Positions 9,658 through 17,427 of a stretch of DNA of 64,000 nt are shown here, piece after piece (the stretch's first letter is position 1; the number at the start of each line of letters is the position of its first letter). The stretch lies in assembly GCF_042663885.1 (NCBI RefSeq), contig NZ_JBHSXV010000001.1. One strand, 5' to 3'. The DNA is from Aquipuribacter hungaricus (lineage in GTDB: Bacteria; Actinomycetota; Actinomycetes; Actinomycetales; JBBAYJ01). A program made the position numbers and the translations under genes. Under the pieces are notes generated by a model, which was not told the origin of the DNA, did no database searches, and was given only the letters and a program-made list of their open reading frames with translations.

Positions 9658-10928
9658 GCACGTCGTGGACCACCGCCGCCCGGCAGGTCCCCGGCCTGGA
9701 CCACGACCCCTGCCCGGGCGACGTGCCAGGGGTGCGGCGCCTGGCGGACGGGCTGCGCGGGCGCGCCGACCGGCTGGCCGCGGCGGCGCGGGCCGCCCGC
9801 GGCTGGGACCCGGGGCGCTGGACGGGCCCGTCGGCCGGCGCGGCCCAGGCCACGCTGGCCGGCCTCGGTGACCGGTCGGCGGGACTGGGCCGCTCGTGCG
9901 CCGACGCCGCGACCGTCCTCGACGGCTGGGCGGAGGAGCTGGCGCGGCTGCAGTCCGAGGCGGGCGCGCTGGGCGGGCGGGCCCTGGACAACCGCCGGGA
10001 GCGGCAGGCCGCCGGGGTGCGGGTGACGACGGCGCTCGCGCTGGACGGCTCGGGGGCCACGGGCACGGTGCTGGGCGACCAGGCCGCGCTGGACCGGCTG
10101 GAGGCGCGGCGGCGGGAGCTGCAGCAGGAGGCGGAGGAGCTCCACCTGCGGTGGTGCGCGGCGTCCCGGCGCTGGTCGGCGCGGCTGGACGGCGCCGCAC
10201 CGCCGGTCGCGGCGGGCTGGTGGCGGGGGGCCTGGGACCTCGCGCACGACGGCTACCAGCACCGGGTCCGCCAGGACGCCCGGCTGCTGTCCTGGGCGGC
10301 GGGGGCGACGGGCGCGGCGGCGGCCGTGAGCGGGGTCGTGGCCCTGGTCCCGGCGGCCGCCCCCGTCGCGGTGCCGCTGTCGCTCGCGCTGGGGGTGGCG
10401 TCCACGCAGCTGAGCACCCAGCTCGCCGTCGGCGCCGACGGCTCCCCGGAGGCCGCGGTGCTGGGCGCGGCCACCCTCGGCCTCGGTGCCGTGTCGGGCG
10501 GGCTGCTCCGCGCGGCCGCGGAGACCGGGCAGGCGGTCCCCCGCTCCGTGGTGGCGGCGGGGCACGTCGGCGAGAAGGGCGCCCTGCTGGTGGACGGCGC
10601 GGTGGTCGCCGGCGCCGCGACGGCACCACCCGGGTCGGCGCGGCACGGCACGCTCGTCGACCTCGACGGCCACGACGTCCCCGTCGTCGTCCACGACGTC
10701 GACGAGCCCTGGCAGGTCGGCCACGGCGTCCGGGGCGCGGGCTTCGCCGGGGTGGCCACCGTGCCCGTGCCGACCCCGCCGCCCGGCGGGCGGACCGTGC
10801 CCCGGCCGGTACGGGTGCCGACGCCGCCGGCGTACCGGCCCTACCCCGTGCCCGCGGCCCCCGGACCACCGACGCCCCGCACCGCACCCGGTGGGGGGCG
10901 GCGCGGGGACGGCGGGGCGTCCGGCTGA
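9654..10928 (+). CDS. WXG100-domain protein with hydrophobic middle and Pro-rich tail, possible type VII secretion substrate
   Basis: The GTG start overlaps the upstream stop; the protein is 424 residues. Residues about 20-110 form a helical region with a WTGPSAGAAQATL motif matching the W-x-G core of WXG100-like domains. A long helical segment (LEARRRELQQEAEELHLRW) follows, then about 40 hydrophobic Ala/Val/Pro residues (VSGVVALVPAAAPVAVPLS). The C-terminus holds a small domain (GTLVDLDGHDVPVVVHDVDEPW) and a Pro-rich tail. The layout resembles LXG/WXG polymorphic secreted proteins, but I recognise no toxin fold and no immunity gene. It could equally be a structural or surface protein. Confidence 0.55.
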   Translation: MSTSWTTAARQVPGLDHDPCPGDVPGVRRLADGLRGRADRLAAAARAARGWDPGRWTGPSAGAAQATLAGLGDRSAGLGRSCADAATVLDGWAEELARLQSEAGALGGRALDNRRERQAAGVRVTTALALDGSGATGTVLGDQAALDRLEARRRELQQEAEELHLRWCAASRRWSARLDGAAPPVAAGWWRGAWDLAHDGYQHRVRQDARLLSWAAGATGAAAAVSGVVALVPAAAPVAVPLSLALGVASTQLSTQLAVGADGSPEAAVLGAATLGLGAVSGGLLRAAAETGQAVPRSVVAAGHVGEKGALLVDGAVVAGAATAPPGSARHGTLVDLDGHDVPVVVHDVDEPWQVGHGVRGAGFAGVATVPVPTPPPGGRTVPRPVRVPTPPAYRPYPVPAAPGPPTPRTAPGGGRRGDGGASG

Positions 10929-10934
10929 CGGGTC

Positions 10935-11849
10935 CTAGGCCAGCGGCAGGACGAGGACCGGGTCGGTCGTCGGGGCCTCGGACCCGCCCGCCGGCTCGAG
11001 GCTGACCGCGACGGCGTCGGCCCCGGCGACGGAGGCCTGCAGCGCGACGGCCTCGCCGTCGCCGACGTCGAAGGTGCCGGCCGACGTGGCCTGCTCCCCC
11101 GTGACCGTCCACGCCTGCCAGGTGGAGCCCTCCGGTGCGGCGGGCAGGCCCGCCGGGAGGATGAGCGCCGCGTCGCGGGACGGGCTGGCGAGCACGACCA
11201 CCTCGTCGTCGCCCTGCACGCCGTCGGCGAGGGTGGGCGGGCCGCTGAGGGTGACCACGTCGTCGGCGGACAGCACCCGCTGGACCGCGGCCTGCTGGAC
11301 CTGGGCGTCGCCGAGCCGGTCGGACTGGACGACCGCGACGGTGCCGGCACCCAGCGCGGCGACGGTGAGGGCGCTCGCGGCGAGGCCGAAGAGCGCCCGG
11401 CTCGGCGCGCGACGGCTGCCCGCGGCCTCGCGCCCCTGGCGGCGGGCCGCCGGGACGGCACGGGCGCCGGTGCCGACCTCGCCGGGCACGCCCGGCGAGC
11501 TGCCGGGAGGACCGGCGGGGTCGACCGGGTCCACGGGGTCGGACGGGTCGGTGACGACCGCGTCGGGCCGGGCGCCGCCGGACGGGGCCTCCACGGACGC
11601 GTCCGGGTCGTCCGTCAGCGGGGGCAGCTGCGGGGTGGAGCGGACGCGCGCCATGACGGCGGCGCGCATCCGGGCCGGGGGTGCCTCGGCCGCCGCGGTC
11701 GCCAGCGTCGCCGCCGTCTCCCGGAAGGCCCGCAGGTCGTCACGGCAGGTCTCGCACTGCTCCAGGTGCTCGCGCACCTCGGTGCGCTCGCCCTCGTCGA
11801 GCGCGTGCACGGCGTAGGCCGCGACCAGGGTGTGTGCGTCAGGTCTCAT
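10935..11849 (-). CDS. rskA: Anti-sigma-K factor RskA family protein
   Basis: The 304-residue protein has an N-terminal zinc-type anti-sigma domain with H28-x3-C32-x2-C35 (EHLEQCETCRD). A disordered Pro/Asp-rich linker is followed by one transmembrane helix at about 150-172 (GLAASALTVAALGAGTVAVV) and an extracytoplasmic RskA C-terminal domain (DAALILPAGLPAAPEG, WQAWTVTGEQ). It would hold the neighbouring ECF sigma factor at the membrane and release it by regulated proteolysis. A strong GGAAGGAG ribosome binding site precedes the ATG at 11849. A small ORF coupled to the sigma gene overlaps this start. Confidence 0.88.
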   Translation of the reverse strand: MRPDAHTLVAAYAVHALDEGERTEVREHLEQCETCRDDLRAFRETAATLATAAAEAPPARMRAAVMARVRSTPQLPPLTDDPDASVEAPSGGARPDAVVTDPSDPVDPVDPAGPPGSSPGVPGEVGTGARAVPAARRQGREAAGSRRAPSRALFGLAASALTVAALGAGTVAVVQSDRLGDAQVQQAAVQRVLSADDVVTLSGPPTLADGVQGDDEVVVLASPSRDAALILPAGLPAAPEGSTWQAWTVTGEQATSAGTFDVGDGEAVALQASVAGADAVAVSLEPAGGSEAPTTDPVLVLPLA

Positions 11850-11946
11850 GGTCTGTCTCCTTCCTGCCGCCCCCGGCTGTGAGTAGGTGGGTGGTGCTCG
11901 TGGTGCTGCTCGTGGTGGTGCTCGTGGTGGTGCTCGTGGTGCTCAT
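11839..11946 (-). CDS. Ser/Thr-rich 35-residue small ORF between sigK and rskA
   Basis: The ATG at 11946 overlaps the sigma-factor stop (ATGA), and the TGA at 11841-11839 lies just inside rskA. Ribosomes leaving sigK could therefore read through this frame and terminate at the rskA start. The peptide begins MSTTSTTTSTTTSSTTSTT and ends GGGRKETDHET. The first half comes from a GTG-GTG-CTC-type 9-12 bp DNA repeat. It may be a coupling leader that sets the sigma to anti-sigma ratio. It may also be only a by-product of a repeat tract; no homology or expression evidence can be seen. Confidence 0.4.
   Translation of the reverse strand: MSTTSTTTSTTTSSTTSTTHLLTAGGGRKETDHET
11883..11946. repeat. Low-complexity GTGGTGCTC-type repeat tract in the sigK-rskA junction
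   Basis: Short direct repeats of GTGGTGCTC and GTGGTG fill about 60 bp (plus-strand reading) between the sigma stop and the rskA ribosome binding site. They encode Ser/Thr in one minus frame and His/Glu in another. Slipped-strand changes in copy number could shift the coupling ORF out of frame. Confidence 0.7.
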
Positions 11947-12722
11947 CCCCGTGCCGCCCGGCGTCCGCCGCCGACGGCGGGCGGTGGCAGGTCGTCCAGG
12001 TCGGCGTCGAAGTCCGGCCCCAGGAGCAGGCGCAGCCGGCCGAGGCCGTCGCGGATCCTCGTCTTGACCGTCCCGAGGGGGATGCCCAGCAGGGCCGCCA
12101 CCTCCCGGTGCGTGTGGCCGCCGTAGAACGCCAGCCGCACGGACTCCCGCTGGACGTCGCTGAGCTCGGCCATGGCCTTGCGGACGCGGCGGACCTCGAA
12201 CGCGGACACGGCCGCCTCGGAGACCTCGTCGACCGCGGGCGGCTCCGGCAGCGCCGTCGCCTCCTCGCGGGCCTTGCGCCGCTCGCTGGAGCGCACCCGG
12301 TCCACCGCCCGGGAGTGGGCGACCATGACGGCCCACGACCGCACACCGGCCCGCGAGGGGTCGTAGCGCGACGCGTTCCGCCACAGCTCGAGCAGGACCT
12401 CCTGCGCGACCTCCTCGGACTCCGCCGGGTCGCGCAGGACGCGCCGGCAGACGCCGTACACGGTCGAGGACAGCAGGTCGTACAGCTGCTCGAACGCCTG
12501 GTCGTCACCCCGGGCGGTCCGTGCGACGAGCACCCGCAGCAGCTCCTGCTCCTGGGGGTCGCCCGAGGCGCGGGCGGGGGTGCCGCCGGGCTCCGGTGCG
12601 AGCTGCACGTCGTCTCCGTCCGACCCGGGGGTGCCGGGCGCCGAGGGTGTGGTGGGGCCGGCCCCCTCGTCGAGGGGGCCCTCCCCGCCGGTCCCCGGTC
12701 GGGTGCCGGGCGGGTCAGCCAT
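11943..12722 (-). CDS. sigK: ECF RNA polymerase sigma factor, SigK-like
   Basis: The 259-residue protein has an acidic, Pro/Gly-rich N-terminal extension of about 60 residues. Region 2 follows (FEQLYDLLSSTVYGVCRRVL, EEVAQEVLLELWR) and then region 4 (LSDVQRESVRLAFYGGHTHREVAALLGIPLGTVKTRI). The paired RskA-type anti-sigma factor and the nearby molybdopterin oxidoreductase and fasciclin lipoprotein fit the SigK group known from mycobacteria. The ATG at 12722 has a GGGGGTGAC ribosome binding site. The long extension could mean the true start is further in, but no better site was seen. Confidence 0.87.
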   Translation of the reverse strand: MADPPGTRPGTGGEGPLDEGAGPTTPSAPGTPGSDGDDVQLAPEPGGTPARASGDPQEQELLRVLVARTARGDDQAFEQLYDLLSSTVYGVCRRVLRDPAESEEVAQEVLLELWRNASRYDPSRAGVRSWAVMVAHSRAVDRVRSSERRKAREEATALPEPPAVDEVSEAAVSAFEVRRVRKAMAELSDVQRESVRLAFYGGHTHREVAALLGIPLGTVKTRIRDGLGRLRLLLGPDFDADLDDLPPPAVGGGRRAARG

Positions 12723-13109
12723 GGTTCGTCACCCCCGGGCCCGTGGATTGGGCGGCGGGGCCCCGGGTGACCCGGACGGCGCAGCGGGAGGCGTGCGGGT
12801 CGTCGCAGCGGGGGGCCCGGCCGGGTACCCGGTCGGAGCGGCGCGGCTGCACGGACGTCCGGGTCACGGCGTGATCACCGCCTCATCGTGCCGCAGACAC
12901 CGGTCCCCCGCCGGGGCGGACCCGCGCCGCGCCGACCGGCACGTCGCACGACACATCGCCCGGCACGTCGCCCGGCACGTCGCCCGCACGTCGCCCGCGG
13001 CGCTGGTGACCGATCCGGCGGGGGCCCGGCGGCGTACCCCTGCTGCGCCCCTGCCCCTCTCCCGCCCCCGACGGAGGGGCGGGGGCGCACCGCGTCCCGG
13101 CGGCAGGCG
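12723..13109. other. 387-bp gene-free stretch upstream of sigK, downstream of the GGDEF-EAL gene
   Basis: This should hold the sigK promoter and the 3' end of the GGDEF-EAL transcript. I see no open frame with coding character. A degenerate 12-bp tandem repeat lies at 12937-12998. No clear promoter hexamers were found. Confidence 0.5.
12937..12998. repeat. Degenerate 12-bp tandem repeat (unit CCGGCACGTCGC)
   Basis: About five consecutive units of CCGGCACGTCGC are visible, two of them exact and the others one to several bases off or one base short. The tract lies in the gap between the GGDEF-EAL gene and sigK. Function is unknown. Confidence 0.7.
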
Positions 13110-16073
13110 TCAGGCGGGCGGGGCGGGGCGGCCGAAGAGCCACCCCTGCGCCTGGTCGCAGCCGCTGCGCAGCAGCAGGCGCCGCTGCTCCTCGGTCTCG
13201 ACGCCCTCGGCGACCACGTACAGGTCGTTGGCGTGGGCGAGCGCGACGACGGCGGTGACGACGGCGTCCTGCCGGCTGCCGCGGCCGAGCTCGCAGATGA
13301 ACGACCGGTCGATCTTGAGGAAGTCCAGCTCGAACGCCTGCAGGTGCGACAGCGCCGAGTACCCGGTGCCGAAGTCGTCCAGGCCCACCCGGCAGCCGAG
13401 GGCGCGCAGCCCGCCGACGTCCTGCGCGACGCCGGCCACCCGGGTGAGCAGGCTGGTCTCGGTGAGCTCGATGCCCAGCCGGGACGCCTCGACGCCGTGG
13501 CGGCCGAGGACGTCGGCCACGCGGTCGACGAGGGTGCCCTCCTCCAGGGTGCGCGCGGACACGTTGACCGCCACGCGCGTGCCGGGGCGGCGGGCCAGGC
13601 CGGCGACGGCCTCGTCGAGCACCCAGGCGTCCAGGCAGGTCACCAGGCCGGTCTCCTCGGCGACGTCCATGAACGCGCCCGGCAGCAGGAGCCCCCGGTG
13701 GGGGTGCTGCAGGCGGACCAGCGCCTCGGCACCGACGACGCCGCTGCCGGCCAGCTCGACCACGGGCTGCAGGAACAGCCGCAGGCCACCCTCGTCGAGC
13801 GCCTCTCGGAGCATGGCCTCGGTCGCCAGCCGCTCGTCGGCGCGCGTCCGCAGCTCCGCGTCGAAGGCGACGACACGGTCGCGGCCGGTCTCCTTGGCCC
13901 GGTACAGCGCAAGGTCGGCGTGGCGCAGCAGCTCCGAGGCCGTCGCGGCCCGGTCGCTCACGGCGACGCCGAGGCTGGCGCTGGCCACGACGGCGGTGCC
14001 GCCCAGGTCGAACCTGCGCCGCAGCGAGGCCAGCAGCCGGTCGGCGGCCTCGTGCACCTCGGCGGCGGTGGTGGCGCCGGTGACGACCGCGACGAACTCG
14101 TCGCCGCCCAGCCGGGCCACCATGGTCCCGGGGCTGACCGCGGAGCGGAGCCTGGCCGCCACGTCCACCAGCAGGGCGTCCCCCGCGCCGTGCCCGAGGC
14201 TGTCGTTGACGACCTTGAAGTGGTCGAGGTCGAGCAGGACGAGACCGACCAGGCCGTGGCGCCCGTGGCTGCGCGACAGCGCGAGGGCCAGCTGGTCCTC
14301 CATGCGGCGACGGTTGGCCAGGCCGGTGAGCCCGTCGGTGAGGGCGAGGTGCTCGAGCTCGCGGGCGTGCGCCACCCGCTCGCTGACGTCGACGACGTGG
14401 GCGAGGACGTGCAGCGGTCGCCCATGGACGTCCCGGGCCATGGACGCGGTGACGAGGACGTCGACCGTCGAGCCGTCCGCGCGGACGAAGGCGCGCTCGA
14501 TCGTGTTGTGGCCGCGGTCGCTCTCGACGAACGCCAGCCCCACGGCCATGTCCTGCTCGAGCTCCTCCGGCGGCGTCCAGTCGGCGATGGTCAGCGGGTC
14601 GGTGGTGTCGTCGCCCCCGCGCCCGATCATCGTGCGGAAGGCCGCGTTGGAGCGGAGGACGCGACCCCGGCCCTCGACGTCGAGCAGCACCATGCCGATC
14701 GGGGCCTCGTCGAAGGCGAGGCGGAACATCTCCTCGTTCTCCTGCAGGTGGCGCAGCGCGGTCACCCGCTCGGTGACGTCCTGGACCACGCCCCACTGCC
14801 GGACGGGGACGCCGTCCTCGTCCAGGGTGAGGTCGAGCCAGACCGACACGGTGCGGCTGCCGCCGCCGGGCAGCGCGATCTCGGTGGTGACCTGGCGCGG
14901 CTGGTGGTCGCGGAGGACGTGCCCCCACTCCTCGAGCAGGCGGGGGTAGGCGGGCCCGAACCACGCCCGGACCGCGGCGTCGCTGACCTCGGCCCCCGGC
15001 GGCTGGCCCGTCACGTGGTGCAGCAGGTCGGAGAACGTCCAGTCGTCGGTGCCGAGCGTGGTCTCCCAGGTGGCCAGCTGGGCCAGCTGCATGGCGGCGT
15101 CGAGGCGGCGCGCCTGGACCTGCGCCTGCTCGGCGAGCCGGTGGGCGTCGGTGACGTCGGCGAAGGACACGACGACGGAGAAGACGTCGTCCCCGGCCCC
15201 GCGCCGGGGCAGCGTCGTCACCGACATCACCCGCTCCTCCCCGTCGGGGCGGCGCAGCAGGAGGGTGCGGCCCCGCTCGGGCAGGCCGGTGCGCAGGGCG
15301 CGCGCCGCGGGGTACTCCTCCGGCGGGATGCGCCGGCCGTCGGGCTCGAGCATCTGCCAGCGCGCGTCGGACACCGCGCGCCCGACGAGCTCGTCGGGCG
15401 TGAGGCCGAGCAGGCGGGGCGCGGCCTCGTTGTGGACCAGCACCTGGCCGCGGTTGCCGTGGACCACGACGCCCTCGCCCAGGGACTCCAGCACCGCCCG
15501 GTACAGCTCCTCGCCGTCGGCGCGGAACCGGGCGGTGGCGACGTCCACGGCGGTCCGCAGCCGGTCGGTGCCGTCGCCGGCGGCGCGCAGCAGGACCTGC
15601 GCGACCTCGCGGCTGGCCTCGTCCATGGCGCCGGGGACCGAGGAGACGACGGTGAGGACGGCCCCGCGGCGCTGCAGCGGGACGACGACCGAGGACCGGA
15701 TCTGCTCGACGGCGTTGAGGACGAACCGTCCCCGGGTGTGCTGCTGGGTGTCGTGGACGACGTGGGGCTGGCCCGAGGCGAGCACGAGCCCGGCCACCGA
15801 GCCCTCGACGGGCAGCCGGGACCCGACGTCGCGCACGGCGGCCTGGTCCGCGCTGCGCGAGCGCGACGCGACGAGGACGAGCTCGTGGCCGTCGGCCACG
15901 CCGACCGCGGCCCGGTCGCCGTCGAGCAGGCTGCGCACGGCCTCGCACATCTCGTCGAGCACGTCCTCCGCGGCGGCGGCGCGCAGCCGGTCGCAGGCCG
16001 CGGCCACGCTGGCGGGGTCGAGACAGCGCCGCGACGTCGGACCGGTCGGCGCCGGCCAGGGCTGCGAGCTCAC
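13110..16073 (-). CDS. GAF-PAS-PAS-PAS-GGDEF-EAL cyclic di-GMP signalling protein
   Basis: This is a soluble sensor of 987 residues. A GAF domain (about 20-160) is followed by three PAS/PAC modules (about 188-308, 335-432 and 448-565), the last with FDEAPIGMVLLD. The GGDEF domain has an intact LGGDEF near residue 655 but no RxxD I-site in the usual place. The EAL domain keeps GAEALVRL near 783, DDFGTGYSALSHL, LKIDRSF and VAEGVET, so phosphodiesterase residues look complete. Both synthesis and breakdown of cyclic di-GMP are possible. I chose the GTG at 16073; a longer ATG version would overlap the upstream dehydrogenase stop at 16192 and adds only low-complexity Pro/Gly residues. Confidence 0.88.
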   Translation of the reverse strand: MSSQPWPAPTGPTSRRCLDPASVAAACDRLRAAAAEDVLDEMCEAVRSLLDGDRAAVGVADGHELVLVASRSRSADQAAVRDVGSRLPVEGSVAGLVLASGQPHVVHDTQQHTRGRFVLNAVEQIRSSVVVPLQRRGAVLTVVSSVPGAMDEASREVAQVLLRAAGDGTDRLRTAVDVATARFRADGEELYRAVLESLGEGVVVHGNRGQVLVHNEAAPRLLGLTPDELVGRAVSDARWQMLEPDGRRIPPEEYPAARALRTGLPERGRTLLLRRPDGEERVMSVTTLPRRGAGDDVFSVVVSFADVTDAHRLAEQAQVQARRLDAAMQLAQLATWETTLGTDDWTFSDLLHHVTGQPPGAEVSDAAVRAWFGPAYPRLLEEWGHVLRDHQPRQVTTEIALPGGGSRTVSVWLDLTLDEDGVPVRQWGVVQDVTERVTALRHLQENEEMFRLAFDEAPIGMVLLDVEGRGRVLRSNAAFRTMIGRGGDDTTDPLTIADWTPPEELEQDMAVGLAFVESDRGHNTIERAFVRADGSTVDVLVTASMARDVHGRPLHVLAHVVDVSERVAHARELEHLALTDGLTGLANRRRMEDQLALALSRSHGRHGLVGLVLLDLDHFKVVNDSLGHGAGDALLVDVAARLRSAVSPGTMVARLGGDEFVAVVTGATTAAEVHEAADRLLASLRRRFDLGGTAVVASASLGVAVSDRAATASELLRHADLALYRAKETGRDRVVAFDAELRTRADERLATEAMLREALDEGGLRLFLQPVVELAGSGVVGAEALVRLQHPHRGLLLPGAFMDVAEETGLVTCLDAWVLDEAVAGLARRPGTRVAVNVSARTLEEGTLVDRVADVLGRHGVEASRLGIELTETSLLTRVAGVAQDVGGLRALGCRVGLDDFGTGYSALSHLQAFELDFLKIDRSFICELGRGSRQDAVVTAVVALAHANDLYVVAEGVETEEQRRLLLRSGCDQAQGWLFGRPAPPA

Positions 16074-16147
16074 GCCCGGGTGATCGGCACCGGGGGCCCC
16101 GCCCTTGACGGGGACGGCACCGGCCACCCGCCCGGCCGCACCGCGCC

Positions 16148-16190
16148 CGGGAGCCGGGGCCCCGGCACCCGCCGGGCCGGGGCCCCCGGC
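16148..16190. terminator. GC-rich hairpin after the hydroxyacid dehydrogenase gene
   Basis: Nested GCCGGGGCCCCGGC-type complementary arms just downstream of the dehydrogenase stop (minus strand) could form a strong hairpin. There is no T-run, as is usual in this genome. Confidence 0.35.
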
Positions 16191-16191
16191 G

Positions 16192-17196
16192 TCACCGGTC
16201 GGCGGGCGCGGGGGGCTCGTCACCGCGGACCACCGCCTCGATGTTCGCCACCGCGGCCCGGGTCATCGCGGCGCGGGTGGCCACGCTGGCCGACCCGACG
16301 TGCGGCAGGACGACGAGACCGGGCGTCCGCATGACGGCGTCGTCGGGGTCGCTGCGGGGCTCCCCGTCGAAGACGTCGAGGCCCGCCGAGTGCAGCCGGC
16401 CCGACCGCAGCGCCGCGAGCAGGTCCGCCTCGACGACCAGCGGGCCCCGCCCGACGTTGACGACGGTCGCACCGGGCGGCAGCAGGTCCAGGGCGGCGGC
16501 GTCGAGGACGCCGCGCGTCTGCGGGGTGAGCGGCAGGGCGAGGACGACGACGTCGCTGCCCCGCAGCAGCTCCTCCAGGCCCAGCGGGGACGAGACGCCG
16601 TCCGCGGGGGCAGAGGGGCGCTCGAGGTGGCGCACCTGCATGCCGAACCCCTGGCCGCGGCGGGCGACCGCCCGGCCGATCTCGCCGTAGCCGAGGATGC
16701 CGAGCCGGGCGCCGGCGACGTCGTGGCCGAGGAACGCGGTGGGGTCCGCCCCGGTCCACCGCCCGTCGCGCATGGTGTCCGTCGCCTCGACCAGGCGGCG
16801 CCGGGCCATGAGCACCAGCGCCATCGCGGTGTCCGCGACGGTCTCGGCGAGCACGCCGGGGGTGTTCGTCACCCGCACCCCGAGCTCCCGCGCGACGTCC
16901 AGGTCGACCCGGTCCACGCCCACGCCGGCGACCGCCACCACCCGCAGGCGCGGCGCCCCGCGGAGCACGCCGGCGTCCAGGACGTCACCGGGCTGGGCGA
17001 GCACCGCGTCGGCGTCCACCACGGCAGCGCGCAGCGCGGACGGGTCGGGCTCCGCCGCCCCGGCGGCGACCGGCAGCCGGACGACGTCGGCACCGAGCCG
17101 CGCGGCGGCGCGGTCGAGGTGCTCCGACCCGGCGACGTCCGGACGGGTGAGCAGGATGCGGGGGCGGTCCGGGGTCGGGGGTGCCTGGCGTGCCAC
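16192..17196 (-). CDS. D-isomer-specific 2-hydroxyacid dehydrogenase
   Basis: The 334-residue protein has the family NAD-binding signature LGILGYGEIGRAVARRGQGF. The second signature LLPPGATVVNVGRGPLV and the catalytic His region LVVLPHVGSAS are also present. These enzymes interconvert 2-keto acids and D-2-hydroxy acids with NAD(P)H. Actinobacterial members include glyoxylate/hydroxypyruvate reductases and phosphonate- or phosphoglycerate-type dehydrogenases; the substrate cannot be assigned. The GTG at 17196 (VARQAPPTPDRPRILL) is chosen because the beta strand RILLTRP is the usual N-terminal element. It stands between a cyclic di-GMP gene and the divergent molybdopterin oxidoreductase, with no obvious functional link. 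Confidence 0.87.
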   Translation of the reverse strand: MARQAPPTPDRPRILLTRPDVAGSEHLDRAAARLGADVVRLPVAAGAAEPDPSALRAAVVDADAVLAQPGDVLDAGVLRGAPRLRVVAVAGVGVDRVDLDVARELGVRVTNTPGVLAETVADTAMALVLMARRRLVEATDTMRDGRWTGADPTAFLGHDVAGARLGILGYGEIGRAVARRGQGFGMQVRHLERPSAPADGVSSPLGLEELLRGSDVVVLALPLTPQTRGVLDAAALDLLPPGATVVNVGRGPLVVEADLLAALRSGRLHSAGLDVFDGEPRSDPDDAVMRTPGLVVLPHVGSASVATRAAMTRAAVANIEAVVRGDEPPAPADR

Positions 17197-17427
17197 GGGT
17201 GCAGTCTCGCCGGTCCGCGGCCCCGCCCGGGCGGCGGGCCGGTGAGTGGGCCGGTGGGCGGGCCGGTCGGCGGGCCGGTCGACGGCACGACCGGGGCCGT
17301 CACCCGGTCGGCCCAGGCCGCTCCCGTCCGTGAGGATCTCGGGTCGCGGTAACGGTCGGTGGTGTGGTGTGCTCACTGCGTGACTACTGCGGGCAATCCT
17401 CCGGACGCCCGGCGACGGACCCCCGTC

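Noticed and set aside
11846..11946. A His-rich reading of the repeat between sigK and rskA (HEHHHEHHHEQHHEHH)
   Set aside because: That frame has no start of its own and would require the sigma gene to be read in the wrong frame; the Ser/Thr frame has the ATGA overlap.
12888..16334. A 1148-codon plus-strand open frame opposite the GGDEF-EAL gene
   Set aside because: Its product is compositionally odd (Val/Gly/Arg/Gln-rich, no domains), while the minus strand holds a clear multidomain protein.
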